Shown here: positions 11,290 to 26,200 of the stretch, in pieces
Numbering within the stretch: position 1 is the stretch's first letter
Layout of the letters: each line of letters starts with the position of its first letter
Origin: Cepaea nemoralis
Taxonomy: Eukaryota > Mollusca > Gastropoda > Stylommatophora > Helicidae
DNA length: 64,000 nucleotides
Direction of reading: 5' to 3'
Assembly: GCA_014155875.1 (NCBI GenBank)
Contig: JACEFZ010015002.1
Coordinates: 137,001 to 201,000, forward strand
Notes under the pieces: model-generated
Databases searched by the model: none
What the model was told of the DNA's origin: nothing
Seen by the model: the letters and a program-made list of their open reading frames with translations, nothing else
Made by a program: the position numbers and the translations under genes

Positions 11290-14200
11290 CCCTTCTCTAT
11301 TATCTTTCCTCATTAACAATTCTTAGAAACTTGCCTGGTACCTATATTGTATGAGGTTGGGTTGACCCCCAGAGACATGTCTGATACCTATATTGTATGA
11401 GGTTGGGTTGACCCCCAGAGACATGTCTGGTACCTATATTGTATGAGGTTGGGTTGATCACCAGAGACATCTCTGGTACCCATATTGTATGAGGTTGGGT
11501 TGACCCCAGAGACATCTCTGGTACCTATATTGTGTGAGGTTGGGTTGATCACCAGAGACATCTCTGGTACCTATATTGTGTGAGGTTGGGTTGATCACCA
11601 GAGACATCTCTGGTACCTATATTGTGTGAGGTTGGGTTGATCACCAGAGACATCTCTGGTACCTATATTGTGTGAGGTTGGGTTGATCACCAGAGACATC
11701 TCTGGTACCTATATTGTGTGAGGTTGGGTTGATCACCAGAGACATCTCTGGTACCTATATTGTGTGAGGTTGGGTTGATCACCAGAGACATCTCTGGTAC
11801 CCATATTGTATGAGGTTGGGTTGACCCCAGAGACTTCTCTGGTACCTATATTGTATGAGGTTGGGTTGACCCCCAGAGACATGTCTGGTACCTATATTGT
11901 ATGAGGTTGGGTTGATCACCAGAGACATCTCTGGTACCTATATTGTATGAGGTTGGGTTGCACACCAGAGACATGTCTGGTACCTATATTGTATGAGGTT
12001 GGGTTGACCCCCAGAGACATGTCTGGTACCTATATTGTATGAGGTTGGGTTGACCACCAGAGACATGTCTGGTACCTATATTGTATGAGGTTGGGTTGAC
12101 CCTCAGAGACATGTCTGGTACCCATATTGTATGAGGTTGGGTTGACCCCAGAGACATCTCTGGTACCTATATTGTATGAGGTTGGGTTGACCACCAGAGA
12201 CATGTCTGGTACCCATATTGTATGAGGTTGGGTTGACCCCCAGAGACATGTCTGATACCTATATTGTATGAGGTTGGGTTGACCCCAGAGACATCTCTGG
12301 TACCTATATTGTATGAGGTTGGGTTGACCCCAGAGACATCTCTGGTACCCATATTGTATGAGGTTGGGTTGACCCCCAGAGACATGTCTGGTACCTATAT
12401 TGTATGAGGTTGGGTTGATCACCAGAGACATGTCTGGTACCCATATTGTATGAGGTTGGGAGTAGTTATAAATGTGGGATTCGGGTATCATTTGCCGGAG
12501 CCTCCGGTAATTGACCTTGACCTCGGCTGATTTTCACTCCCCCTCGGTCATATAGGTGGGTTGGTGTAAGGGGTGATATCTAGGTCATATCTAAGGGCGA
12601 TAATTCTAAGATTTTATGTTTCTAAGGGCAGATACCTATTGAGTGGGTGTATAAAAATTTTAATTAATTATTAAAAAATAAAATAAAATAAATAAAAAAT
12701 AAAAATAAATAACGACGGGGTGCGGGGTGGTGGCGAGGGGGTGGGCGCGTGGGGTGAGACTAGGCTGTTCAGGTTTAAACACTATCATCACAGGGTTACA
12801 AATGAAAACCTTAAAATGTAAAGATGGTCGATATTATTGATTTTAGCGGGTATAGCTTAGTGAAATTCGTTGGTGAGGGATGGGTAGCGGCTATTAGTGC
12901 TTTGTAGAGTGTCGTAGTGGCTTATACACTATCATCACACAGGGTTACAAATGAAAACCTTAAAAAGTAAAAATGGCCGATAATATTGATTTTAGCGGGT
13001 ATAGCTTAGTGAAATTCGTTGGTGAGGGGTGGGTAGCGGCTATTAGTGATTTTTAGAGTGTCGTAGCTGCCTATACACTATCATCATACGGGGTACAAAT
13101 GAAAACCTTAAAAAGTAAAGATGGCCGATTTTAATGATTTTAGCGGGTATAGCTTACTTAAATTTATTAAGGGGTGGGTAGCGGCTAGTAGTGCTATGTA
13201 GAGGGTCGTAGTGACTTATTCACTAACATAACACGTGTTACAAATGAAACCTTGAAAGCTAAAGATCGCTGATTGTAATGGATATAGTGTAGTATCATTC
13301 GGCGGTAAGGGGTGGGTACCAGGTATTAGTGGTCAAGCAGTGGTCAAGTGGTGGTCAAGTAAGGAAAATTTTAGGGAAAAGTGATTGTAATGATATGATG
13401 ATGCTTAAAGGGTGGTAAATTAGTGGTCAAGTAGTGGTCAAGTAGTGGTCAAGTGTTGGTTAAGTGACGAAAATTTTAGGGAAATTTTAGGGAACAGTGA
13501 TTGTAATGATATGGTGATGATTAAAGGATGGTAAATTAGTGGTCAAGCAGTGGTCAAGTAGTGGTCAAGTGGTCAAGTGAGGAAATTTTAGGGGAAAAGT
13601 GGTTATAATGATATGGTGATGATTAAAGGGTGGTAAATTAGTGGTCAAGTAGTGGTCAACCAATGGTCAAGTAGTGGTCAAGTGGTCGAGTGACCACTTA
13701 AATTGTAGAGGACGATGTCCCTAAGATTATGGTAGTGGTTAAAGTGATCGATGACATGGTCAAGTAGCGGTCAACCAGTGGTCAAGTGGTCGAATGAACA
13801 CTTAAAAGGTAGAGAAAAGTACGTATATTGAAACGGTGATGGTAAAATGGTCGACAACGGGGTCAAGCAGTGGTCAAGTAGTGCTCAACCAGTGGTCAAC
13901 CGCTCAAGTGAGAAAATTGTAGGGTATGGTACGTGTAGTGAAACAGAGATGGATAAATTAAGTAGTGACGTTGTCAAGTAGTGATCAAGTAGCGGGCAAG
14001 TACTGGTCAAATGGTCGAGTGACCACTTAAATTGTAAGGGAAAGTACGTGTAGTGAACCTGTGTTGGTTAAAGTGATCGATGACGTGCTCAAGTAGTGGC
14101 CAAGTAGTGGTAAATGGTCGAGTGACTACTTAAATTGTCGGTGAAAGTAGGTATAGTGACATGGTGATGATCAAGAGTTGGTCAAGTGGTGCTCAAATTG

Positions 14201-17200
14201 TGGTCAAGTAGTGGTCAAGTAGTCGAATGACCACTTAAATTATAGGGTATGGTACGTGTAGTGAAACGGTGATGGTAAAATAAGTAAGGACATAGTCAAA
14301 TAGTGGTCAAGTACTGGTGAAGTAGTGATCAAGTGGTCGAAGGATCACTTAAATTGTAGGGTATGGTATGTGTAGTGACATGATGATGGTTAAAGTGATC
14401 GATGAAATGATCAAGACGTTATGCCGACTGCTAAGTTCAGAAAGTAATGTCCTTACTATCGGCAATTTCCCTGACAGGAGCGCCTCGAGCACTGATTTTG
14501 TATTGATCAATAGCACCTAGTGGTACAGTCGACACACATGGACAATAGTTACAGCCGGTCAAAGATGGTGTCGCACCCTATCACACATGGGTAATTGCTA
14601 CAACCAGACTACGTCTCATTCGCTAAAACTGGTCAAATATGGACTTGCAGTCGATCCCATGTGTAATGGTACATCCAAGAAAAGGCTCACTGACTAAAAC
14701 AATCAAAGAATTCCCTGCTTCCGATAACATGTATAATGGTATAGCCAGAACACGGGGTTAATGATTCAACCGGTCAAAGATGGCGATGGATCCAGTGACA
14801 CGCATAACGATACACGTGGAACACGTCGCTAATAAACGAAATGTTCAAAGACGGCGGCGAATCCGGTCACAGGGGTAATGGTACATCTTAGACACGTGGT
14901 TAAGAGGGAAACTATAGAAAAAGGGTGTCCTATCGGTTGTCGAGTCAAGGAACCTAACGTATGATGATCACTGTGTATAGGAGTGAATACACTGCATCAT
15001 CAACATTGCAGCCGAAGGCTAAAAGGGTCACCCTTCTCTCTCTCTCTCCTTTCTATAACCGTGTAGTCCTAGTGTTATCCGGTTACACCAAAGGACACTC
15101 GGGCATCAATACAACATAAACTGGTCTCGAAAACCCCATACGCGCATGTAAACAAATCACCACAGTGTCCGACTAAGCCTTTCTCATATTCATAGTACAG
15201 AGCTGTGATCACAGAGGCTAGTCGGGGAAATCGTATCTGTACGTAACAACTATCGGGTCATACAGCGACGAGTGGGTAGTGGGTGTTAACAGATGCACAC
15301 AAACACAACAAACTGCCCCGATTCAACCTTAGGCAATGCACGTAACATGACAGGTCACATGTCCGCCGTCATAATCAGCGACGTTATCACGTATCAAATT
15401 AGATAGCCACACTTTCATTTCCTTTCTATGTGTCCATAGTGTCTTTACATCTTTCTCCAGAAAACCATTTCCAAGACCAATATATGTTTTTTGTCAGTGT
15501 ACCTGCTCAGTGCCACACTTCACAACCAGACAAAAGTACACGTTCTATGTACCACTTCAACCGTCAAATAAGAAAATATGTTAGACAAAATATTAAAATT
15601 ATTGGTCAAATACAGAAATATATCACCCAAACTTATAAAAAGTAGGAACATATGTTAACCAAATGGAAAATATCTTAGCCAAATAGGAAAATTTGTTAGC
15701 CAAATAGAAAAAATATTGACCACGTAACGATATATCTTGTCCACACTTATGAAAAGTAGGGACATTTGTTAGTCAAATGAGAAAAAAGATTGACCAAGTA
15801 ACGAAATACCCAAACCAAACTTATGAAAAGTACGAAACTTTGTTAAGCAAGTATGAAAATGTATCGACCAAACAGAGAAATATATCACCCAAACTTATAA
15901 AAAGTAGGAACATATTTTAACCAAAGGGAAAATACCTTGGCCAAATAGGAAAATTTGTTAGCCAAAGGAGAAAAAAGATTGACCAAGTAACGAAATTCCC
16001 CAACCAAACTTATGAAAAGTACGAAACTTTGTTAAGCAAGTATGAAAAGGTATCGTCCAAACAGAGAAATATATCACCTAAACTTATAAAAAGTAGGAAC
16101 ATATGTTAACCAAATGGAAAATATCTTGGGCAAATAGGAAAATTTGTTAGCCAAATGGGGAAAATATTGTCCAAGTAACGAAATATCCCCCAACAAACTT
16201 AGGAAAAGTACGAAACTTTGTTAAGCAAGTATGAAAAGGTATCGACCAAGTAGAGAAATATATCACCCAAACTTATAAAAAGTAGGAACATATGTTAACC
16301 ACAGAGAAAATACCTTGGCCAAATAGGAAAATTTGTTAGCCAAATGAGAAAAAATATTGTCCAAGTGACGAAATACCCCCCAACAAACTTATGAAAAGTA
16401 CGAAACTTTGTTAAGCAAGTATGAAAAGGTATCGTCCAAACAGAGAAATATAGCACCCAAACTTATAAAAAGTAGGAACATATGTTAATCAAATGGAAAA
16501 TATCTTGGCCAAATAGGAAAATTTGTTAGCCAAATGGGGAAAATATTGTCCAAGTAACGAAATATCCCCCAACAAACTTAGGAAAAGTACGAAACTTTGT
16601 TAAGCAAGTATGAAAAGGGATCGACCAAACAGAGAAATATATCACCCAAACTTATAAAAAGTAGGAACATATGTTAACCAAATGGAAAATATCTTGGCCA
16701 AATAATAAAATTTGTTAGCCAAATAGAAAAAAATATTGACCACGTAACGATATATCTTGTCCACACTTATGAAAAGTAGGGAAATTTGTTAGTCAAATGG
16801 GGAAAATATTGACCACGTAACGAAATACCCCCCAACAAACTTAGGAAAAGTACGAAACTTTGTTAAGCAAGTATGAAAAGGTATCGGCCAAACAGAGAAA
16901 TATAACACCCAAACTTATGAAAAGTAGGAAACTTTGTTAGCCAAAGTGAAAAAACCTAGGTCAAGTAAGAAAATTCTGATAGCCAAATGTGAAAAGTGTC
17001 GGCCAAATACAGAAATTGCTCAACCAAACTTATAAAACGTAGGAAAATTGTTATTCAAACGGGAAAGCTATTGAACAACTAGGAAAATGTAATAGTCAAA
17101 GAAGAATAATATTGAACAAGTAATGAAATATATCATTCAAACTTATGAAAAGTAGGAAGCCTTGATAACCAAATGTGAAAAATATCACTCAAAGAGAGAA

Positions 17201-20200
17201 ATAGCTCGCCCCAACGTATAAAAAGTAGGAAAATTGTCGGCCAAAGGGGAAAAAGTTAGACCAAATACAGAAATATCTCGACCAAACTTATAAAAATCTA
17301 GGAAAAAATAGTACCCAACACAACTAAAAGGCTGACTAAAGTTATAAATCCAAACTTATAAAAATAACCAAATAGGAAAACATATTGACCAAGTACAGAC
17401 ATATATCAATCAAACTTATAAACTTGTCGTCCAAAGTGATAAAAAACAAAGAAAGGCTGTCAGCCAGTCTAAGAAATAGGTATGGAAAAGTCGATACCTT
17501 TTCATACTTGCTTAACAAAGTTTCGTACTTTTCCTAAGTTTGTTGGGGGATATTTCGTTACTTGGACAATATTTTCCCCATTTGGCTAACAAATTTTCCT
17601 ACTTTTCATAAGTGTGGACAAGATATATCGTTACGGGGTCAATATTTTTTCTATTTGGCTAACAAATTTTCCTATTTGGCTAAGATATTTTCCATTTGGT
17701 TAACATATGTTCCTACTTTTTATAAGTTTGGGTGATATATTTCTCTGTTTGGTCGATACATTTTCATACTTGCTTAACAAAGTTTCGTACTTTTCATAAG
17801 TTTGGTTTGGGTATTTCGTTACTTGGTCAATCTTTTTTCTCATTTGACTAACAAATTTCCCTACTTTTCATAAGTGTGGACAAGATATATCGTTACGTGG
17901 TCAATATTTTTTCTATTTGGCTAACAAATTTTCCTATTTGGCTAAGATATTTTCCATTTGGTTAACATATGTTCCTACTTTTTATAAGTTTGGGTGATAT
18001 ATTTCTGTATTTGACCAATAATTTTAATATTTTGTCTAACATATTTTCTTATTTGACGGTTGAAGTGGTACATAGAACGTGTACTTTTGTCTGGTTGTGA
18101 AGTGTGGCACTGAGCAGGTACACTGACAAAAAACATATATTGGTCTTGGAAATGGTTTTCTGGAGAAAGATGTAAAGACACTATGGACACATAGAAAGGA
18201 AATGAAAGTGTGGCTATCTAATTTGATACGTGATAACGTCGCTGATTATGACGGCGGACATGTGACCTGTCATGTTACGTGCATTGCCTAAGGTTGAATC
18301 GGGGCAGTTTGTTGTGTTTGTGTGCATCTGTTAACACCCACTACCCACTCGTCGCTGTATGACCCGATAGTTGTTACGTACAGATACGATTTCCCCGACT
18401 AGCCTCTGTGATCACAGCTCTGTACTATGAATATGAGAAAGGCTTAGTCGGACACTGTGGTGATTTGTTTACATGCACGTATGGGGTTTTCGAGACCAGT
18501 TTATGTTGTATTGATGCCCGAGTGTCCTTTGGTGTAACTGGATAACACTAGGACTACACGGTTATAGAAAGGAGAGAGAGAGAGAGAAGGGTGACCCTTT
18601 TAGCCTTCGGCTGCAATGTTGATGATGCAGTGTATTCACTCCTATACACAGTGATCATCATACGTTAGGTTCCTTGACTCGACAACCGATAGGACACCCT
18701 TTTTCTATAGTTTCCCTCTTAACCACGTGTCTAAGATGTACCATTACCCCTGTGACTGGATTCGCCACCGTCTTTGAACATTTCGTTTATTAGCGACGTG
18801 TTCCACGTGTATCGTTATGCGTGTCACTGGATCTATCGCCATCTTTGACTGGTTGAATCATTAACCCCGTGTTCTGGCTATACCATTATACATGTTATCG
18901 GAAGCAGGGAATTCTTTGATTGTTTTAGTCAGTGAGCCTTTTCTTGGATGTACCATTACATATGGGATCGACTGCAAGTCCATATTTGACCAGTTTTAGC
19001 GAATGAGACGTAGTCTGGTTGTAGCAATTACCCATGTGTGATAGGGTGCGATGTCAGAGCCTAGCTATGCAGCAACATCGTTACGGCACCCGGCGGACAA
19101 GAGTTGTCGGCTGGCAAGATTGCTACCTGACACGCGACCAGCGGTCAGGCTGACGACAGACGCACGCAAGCCACGTGACCCCACCAGAGGCAGTGGGCGG
19201 TGTGCGTGATAGCTCAGACCGAGCTGGGACAGGAGACTGGAAGGACATGTGTGACGAGAGCAAGGCGTTTGTGTGAATCTCCGTGGTTGAAAGCCGAACG
19301 ACTGATATCTTGAGCGTCAGACCTATGAGCTGTATTGTGGTTGTGAGTTATATATTGTAGATCGTTGTAATTATCGTTCTGTATTTAATGTGGCAATAAA
19401 TCCATAGAACTTGTGTTGCTGTGTCTTACGTCGAATCACGTTATACTTGTACTGTCTCACACGTGTTAGCCAACGAGCCGAATATAAGATCCTGACATGT
19501 GTGGACGTGGGTTGCTCGTCTTTGTTTAAGAACCTAACATATTTAGATGTGTGCTGCTCGTCTTTGTTATTTAAAACTATAATTCTTGTACGTGTAAAAT
19601 TTGTCAAGGTTATAGTGATGTACTTGTGATCGGAAAAGTCTCAGTGTGATCCATTAATACCTTGTTTAAATATGTTCAAAACTATTAGTAAATGTGCAGT
19701 ACATATTGTTTGATCCTGTAAACGTGTAAAACATTTGTGATTTGTAAAACTTGTCACCGTTTGACCTTGTCGACATTGTGATTTTGTCGCCATTTTGACC
19801 TTGTCGCCATCTTGTAAACTTGATGTCTATGTCCTTACTGAATGTCATCTTGATGTAAGTGATGTGTCATCAAGGTTATTGAGTGTTCAAATACAGATAG
19901 ATTGTTTTTGTGTATTGAGTTTGTGGAACGCAAAGAGCTTTGGAAAGAGTGTAATTTCTGTTGAAAGAAACACTGTTGACGACAAATTTACGACATACAA
20001 TTATACTCGACGCCATCCAAACCTAATCAACACTTAGTGACTTGCAGGCACACACCAACAAATAGACACTAACTTATTTCTCTCCAAAAACAAAGCAGGT
20101 TTTTGCGTACCATCCATAACCTTGCCGTAGAGGTCATTAGTGTTTCCAAAGTAACGACCCTACAGTTTTCCTAGCCCGATTGTCCAACCGTTCGTCACCG

Positions 20201-23200
20201 TATCCAAGGGCACTTGAGTATATTTTTCTTTACTTTAACTTTACGTATGCATTAGTGGGCACGCATCGTATAGTAAAGTCAATTGTAAATTGTTTTTCTA
20301 CTAACCATTTACAACATAGTTTGTGTGAGTGATTATCATTGACGTATTTTTTTCCACCATGTCGTCATTATTTGATTTCATCGATATGGGTATTAAATTG
20401 CATCTGACAGGTGATGAATTAACAAAATGGAGTGAGAAGAAATACGCTGAATACTGTGAGCGCGAAGATAGAGCAGCAGAAAGAGCTCTAAAACAAGCAG
20501 AAATGGCTGCCAAGCAAGCAGAGGCAGAAACAGCCTTAAAACAGGCAGAGATTGAAACAGCATTAAAGCAAGCCGAAGTAGAAATGGCTGCAAAGACTAA
20601 GCAAGCTGAGATAGACAGTGAACTTAAGAAAGCAGAAATAGCAGCTCAGAGTAAGAGGGAAGAACTAGAATTACAGTTGAAAATGAAACAACTTGACACC
20701 GAGACTGCAATAAATAAAGAGTCAAAGAAATCTGAAAGACTGGAAAAAGAAAACCAGTATAAGAAGTATCAAGGTATCGTTCGTAACTATACCTCGGGTG
20801 ACTGTATAGCAGCCTTTACCCAAAATTTTGAGACGTTAATGGAACATTACCAAGTTCCACTTTCGGAATGGAATATTCTATATATGAGGAGTCTATCTGG
20901 GGAACCTCTTAAAGTTATTGAAACCATCCCCAAAGACCTCAGAAAAGAGTACCATTATATTAAATCTAAAATAATGGCACATTTCATGTTAGACGAGGCA
21001 GGGTACAGAGAACAATTCAGTAAACTGAGTCCAAAATCAACTCAAACGTTCTCTGACTACCTCTGTTTAGTCCGAGACATTTTCAGCAAATGGACTTCAT
21101 CAGCCAAAATTAACAAAAATTATGATAAATTAGAAGATCTCATCATTCGAGATAAAGTCATTTCTTCTATCCCATCATCTTTTTCTAAGTTCTTACAGGA
21201 GAATGAATGCACAAGTGTGGAAGAAATGGAAAGACGTGGGTCGGCCTATTATACGGCCAATAAACAGTGCTTTGCCACTGAAGCTACTGACAGTAACTGG
21301 GTAGCAGCAGCCAACTATGAGAAAAACTATAGTAGGCAAAAACCATACAGGCCTACCTCTGAAAAATTTAGACATTGTATTCACTGTAAAATGTCTCACC
21401 ATTTGAACGAGATGTGCGATAAAACCCAGGGTACCAAACATACTTGCAAAATATGGTAAACAGACAAGGACAGAGAACGTAAATCGTTCAAAAGTTTATG
21501 TAATGTTTTCTCTGCAAGGCTTACGGTCACCATCGTATGGATTGTAGAGGCAGGCATATGACCAACAAAGCCAATGCCGCCTTGTTCGATAGCTCAGCGT
21601 CAGAAGACGAAAATCCAGAAAAACATCCTGTACATGCAGCACAGGCTTGTGATGTATTTAGTGCCAACACATGCACTGTCTGTAATACCTTCTTTGAAAA
21701 TGGTATCTTAACATGCGGGCACGCCATCCCTATTGCCAATGAGGAAGCTAACTTGGTAATAGACTCAAAAGGCAGATTAGACATCTATCACGGGTATGTT
21801 AATGGCAAGTTTGCTACAGTACTTCGCGACACCGGAAGTACACTTATTGGCCTGAAAACAACATTCATAACGCCTACAGAACTATACAGGCAGACACATC
21901 ACATGTAGAACATTTTCAGGCAATATTGAAAAATATCCATTAGCTTGGGCATACATTGAAACACCATTCCTCACCGGGAAAGTAAAGGTCGCGGCACTTA
22001 CAAACCCAGTGTGCGATATAATCATAGGAAATTTACCTGAGGTGAATGGACAACCTCATAACCATGACATAACATCACTATGTATTAATGATAACACATC
22101 ACCACCAAATGTCATTGAAAATGTCATATCACCTATTGAATGTATGTTAGCTAATGCAGCACTAAGTTCTCATCACATCATTGACGATATCATTCCATCA
22201 TCATCTGATGTCATTGAGTGTGTGAACGCAGTAACAAGAGCTACTGCTAGAGTGCAAGAGGAAAGTAACCAAACTGAGGCTATTCAAATGCTTAGCCCAG
22301 AATTACCACCTAGTGACTCTATGAAGGAAACATTCATAACAGCTCAAAAAGCTGATCCTTCACTGTCAAAGTATTTTGACCTGATCGGCAAAAAGGCAAG
22401 AGTAACCAAAAATGCGAAATGGCATTTTGCTTTACACAATGATATACTCACCAGGTATTACACCAGAGGTGACATTACAACAAAGCAAACTGTTTTGCCA
22501 ACTACTTATCGCAAGCAAGCTTTACATCTTGCGCACGATATACCTTTTGCAGGTCATATGGCATATGTTAAAACCAGGTCAAGACTTTTGACACAGTTTC
22601 ATTGGCCAAAATTTTGCTATGACATAAGAACATATTGCAGAAGTTGTGATACATGCCAGAAACTAATAAAAAAAGGTAAACATCCACAGGCAAAGTTTCA
22701 AGTCACTGACTTAGCCAGTCGACCTTTTGAAAAATTATCAGTTGACATTGTGGGCCCTCTTAGTCATACAACTACTAAAGGGAATAAATATATCCTAACT
22801 TTAATTGATCAATGTAGTCGCTGGCCAGAAGCTATTCCGCTAAAGAACATTACTGCCAATGACATCATGGAAGTGTTCTTCCATATTTTCTCCCGAATTG
22901 GGTTTCCAGATACTATCCAGTCTGATAGAGGCACTCAGTTTATTGCCGCATCCACCCAAGCTTTCACTAAAATGTTAGGAGTGAAGCAAGTCTTCAATAC
23001 CCCCTATCATCCTCACTCGAGCGGGATTATAGAAAAGCTTAATGGGGATCTGAAGCACATGCTTGCCAAAGTAACTCAAGATCACCCCAATAACTGGGAT
23101 GTATACTTACCAGCTGTTCTCTTTGCTTATCGCGAGGTACCACATTCTAGCACCGGTTTTCTCTCCTTTTGAACTCATCTATGGTGCCAAACCACGAGCC

Positions 23201-26200
23201 CATTAACAATTTATCACCAAATGTTAACGGATTCCACTCCAGTACTGAAACCCATATCAATCATTTGTGTATGTAACATCATTGCGTGAAAGGATAATTA
23301 AAATCATGTGAAATTGCTAAAAAATGCACTAAAACTATCTGGTGCTACTTACAGACAGTACGCAGACAAAGGTAACAGGACTATAACATTGACACCGGGA
23401 CAGGACGTTCTACTACTACTACCTAGTGACAGACAGCTACTGACGGATTCTTGGCAGGGACCGTTTAAAGTGACAAGACAAATCTCACCCGTAGACTACG
23501 AGATCCTAATCAAAGACAAACACAAAATATTTTCACATAAATATGCTAAGACCATACTACAACAGAGACAACGAACAAGACGATACGACAGCTTGCACCG
23601 TGATAATAGATCATGAAGATGACGATTCTAGCGACGAGATTCCAACACCTACATTAGACACGACAAACTGCTTGAAGGAGATCAAAATCAATCCAACTTA
23701 AGTCAAGCAGAGACAAACAGTTGCAAACAGTTGATACAGCAATACAACACCATCTTTTCAGACAACCCAGGACAAACAGAATTAGTACAGCATCACATCA
23801 CACTCACATCAAACACACCCATAAGATGCAGACCATACACCATACCATTACATTACAAGGAACAACTACATCAGGAAATCATCAACTTAGAAAAAACAAC
23901 ATCATCAGCGATCCCTTTCAGACTTCTCTTCACCCATGGTCATTGTACGTAAAAAGGGACAACACCATACGACTTTGCATCGACTACAGAAAACTGAACA
24001 AAATAACTGTTTTAGATCTTGAACCAATGGCAAACACTGACGATCTTCTGACAGAACTGACTGACGCTAAGTTCTTTACGATGCTTGACATGTCTAAAGG
24101 TTACTGGCAGATTGCTGTACATGAAGACAGCAGACATCTAACAGCTTTCGCCACGCCTTGGGGACTGTACGAATGGTGCAAACTTCCATTTGGGCTAGTC
24201 AATGCCCAGCCACATTCGTACGCATGACACGACTCCTCCTATCTGACATTCCTAATATCATTTGTTATATTGACGACATCTGTGTCCATACAGAGACAAT
24301 GACGGAACATATAAAGACACTAGAACAGACACTAGAACGTATCAGACAGCACGGACTGACAGTGAAGCCTTCAAAGGTGAGCATGGCTTACCAAGAGATA
24401 TCATTTGTGGGGTACAGAATATCCAATGGCTTTGTCATGACAGACAACAAAATTGTCTCAAAATTCTAAAACTGTCACTTCCAACAATAAGAAACAAGTC
24501 CGCAGTCTGTTGGGACTGATCAACTATTACAGGAACTTTATTCCTGATTTTCAGACTGACTGAGGTTTTTCTAACTTACTAACAAGGATAAGCCTGAAAA
24601 AGTTGTACACGATGAATGCCTACGAAATGCATTTCATAAAGTTTTGGCACACTTTTCTGATAAGAATTCGAAAAACCTAATCCTTAAATTGCCCAACATC
24701 CGTTTACCTTTCAGATTGAGAACAGATGCTAGTTCCGTTGCGATTGGGGCAGTCCTGTTGCATGAATACAACAACATACTGCATCCAATTTGTTTCATAT
24801 CAAGAAAACTAAGGCCTCGAGAGCGTGCATGGTCCATTCCGCAATTAGAAGCACTGGCCTTAGTAGAAAGTGTGACGAAGCTATCCAGATATCTTCTAGG
24901 ACGTCACTTTATCATCGAAACTGACAACAGTCCATTACGGTATATAAATGCCGGAGTACCATCCAATAATATGATTGCTCGCTGGTCCTTGAAGCTTCAA
25001 AATTTCAGTTTCGAAGTTCGCCATATTCCCGGCAGAATGATGCAATTGCCGATCTTTTGTCCCGTTGTCCGACCGACCCAGTAAGCAACGTCTGAGTGCA
25101 GTGTGTGTAATACACTCAGACCAACACAGCCACCAATGAGTGAAAATTTTTACCATTCACCTACTGTGTAAGGTCTATAATTGAAATTGTGATACGTTAG
25201 AAACCGACATGTATAAATATACGTATTTTAATCAAGTCATATAATGAGTGTAGTATAATTGTGTAGTGTGTGTTAGAAAGAGAACAATATTAATTGTATA
25301 TATACACCAAGAACAGTATCACAGACGCTTAACCACTTACCAAAGCGAACTTTACCATTGTGACAGCTGTGAGTGATTTTCTTCACCGTGATATTTTAAC
25401 GACATGTGCAAATGTGGACCGAACATTGACTTCTACACCACCTCTGCAGCGAATTTAATCCAAATTGTTCGACGTTTGAACATCCGAAATAAGAACAGTC
25501 GATCATTATCCATAAGTTGTGAACACATCGGAAATAAGAACATTCCACCATAATCCAAGAGTTGTGATACTATAACATCGAACACGAACTTTGATAACAT
25601 TTTACGATCCGTTAAAACCGGAACAGTTGTGTTCAAACAGTGTAACAGCAACTAAATTTTGCGTTTCGTGTGTATTTCCGGTGTAATTTAAAAAGTATAG
25701 CAAAATTAGCAGACGATATACGAATATGCAAAAATTTATGACGATTGTAAAATCCTTTTGAATCTATAAAATATAATACACCAATTGGGTACTTATTTAT
25801 TTTGATTAGTGTAATCTTAGAATCATATCTTGATTAAGGTATTCATATTACCGACTTTTTCTCGTTAATATGAAGAAACGTCAAGCAATGACGCTAAGAA
25901 ATTAAATAATTATTGTAATGTATAGAATTTCTGGAATGTCAAAATTACTTCCCTTGCATTTGTGAATTACATCAAGGGCCATAATTTGAAACATGTTCAT
26001 TAATGTGTATTGTATAGATAGACATTTTGTTGCTCAAATGGTTAGCACAGCAGGTAGGCGTCCACTTAGCATGTCATAGTGCTGCCAACATTGCAAACCA
26101 ACATAAGAGCTCCTGGCCAAATGAGGTCAGAGTTTAAGTGTTTAATACGACTAATACAAAGCCGTATTTCAGTCTGGCTAGATGGCTGTTGCAAAACAAC

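Noticed and set aside
10882..11354. Cys/Leu/Ser/Val repeat proteins
   Set aside because: Translations of (CTGT)n. All frames are open by composition.
12030..12491. Minus-strand repeat protein (NPTSYNIGTRDVSG type), also at 28985-31219
   Set aside because: Translation of the 46-bp minisatellite. Frames shift with every one-base unit-length change.
15430..18190. An exactly duplicated 71-codon frame as a conserved small gene
   Set aside because: The two copies are mirror images within the foldback arms. Identity follows from arm duplication, and no domain is seen.
19498..19520. Primer binding site for a specific tRNA
   Set aside because: A TGG lies four bases after the LTR, but I cannot match the following bases to a tRNA 3' end with confidence.
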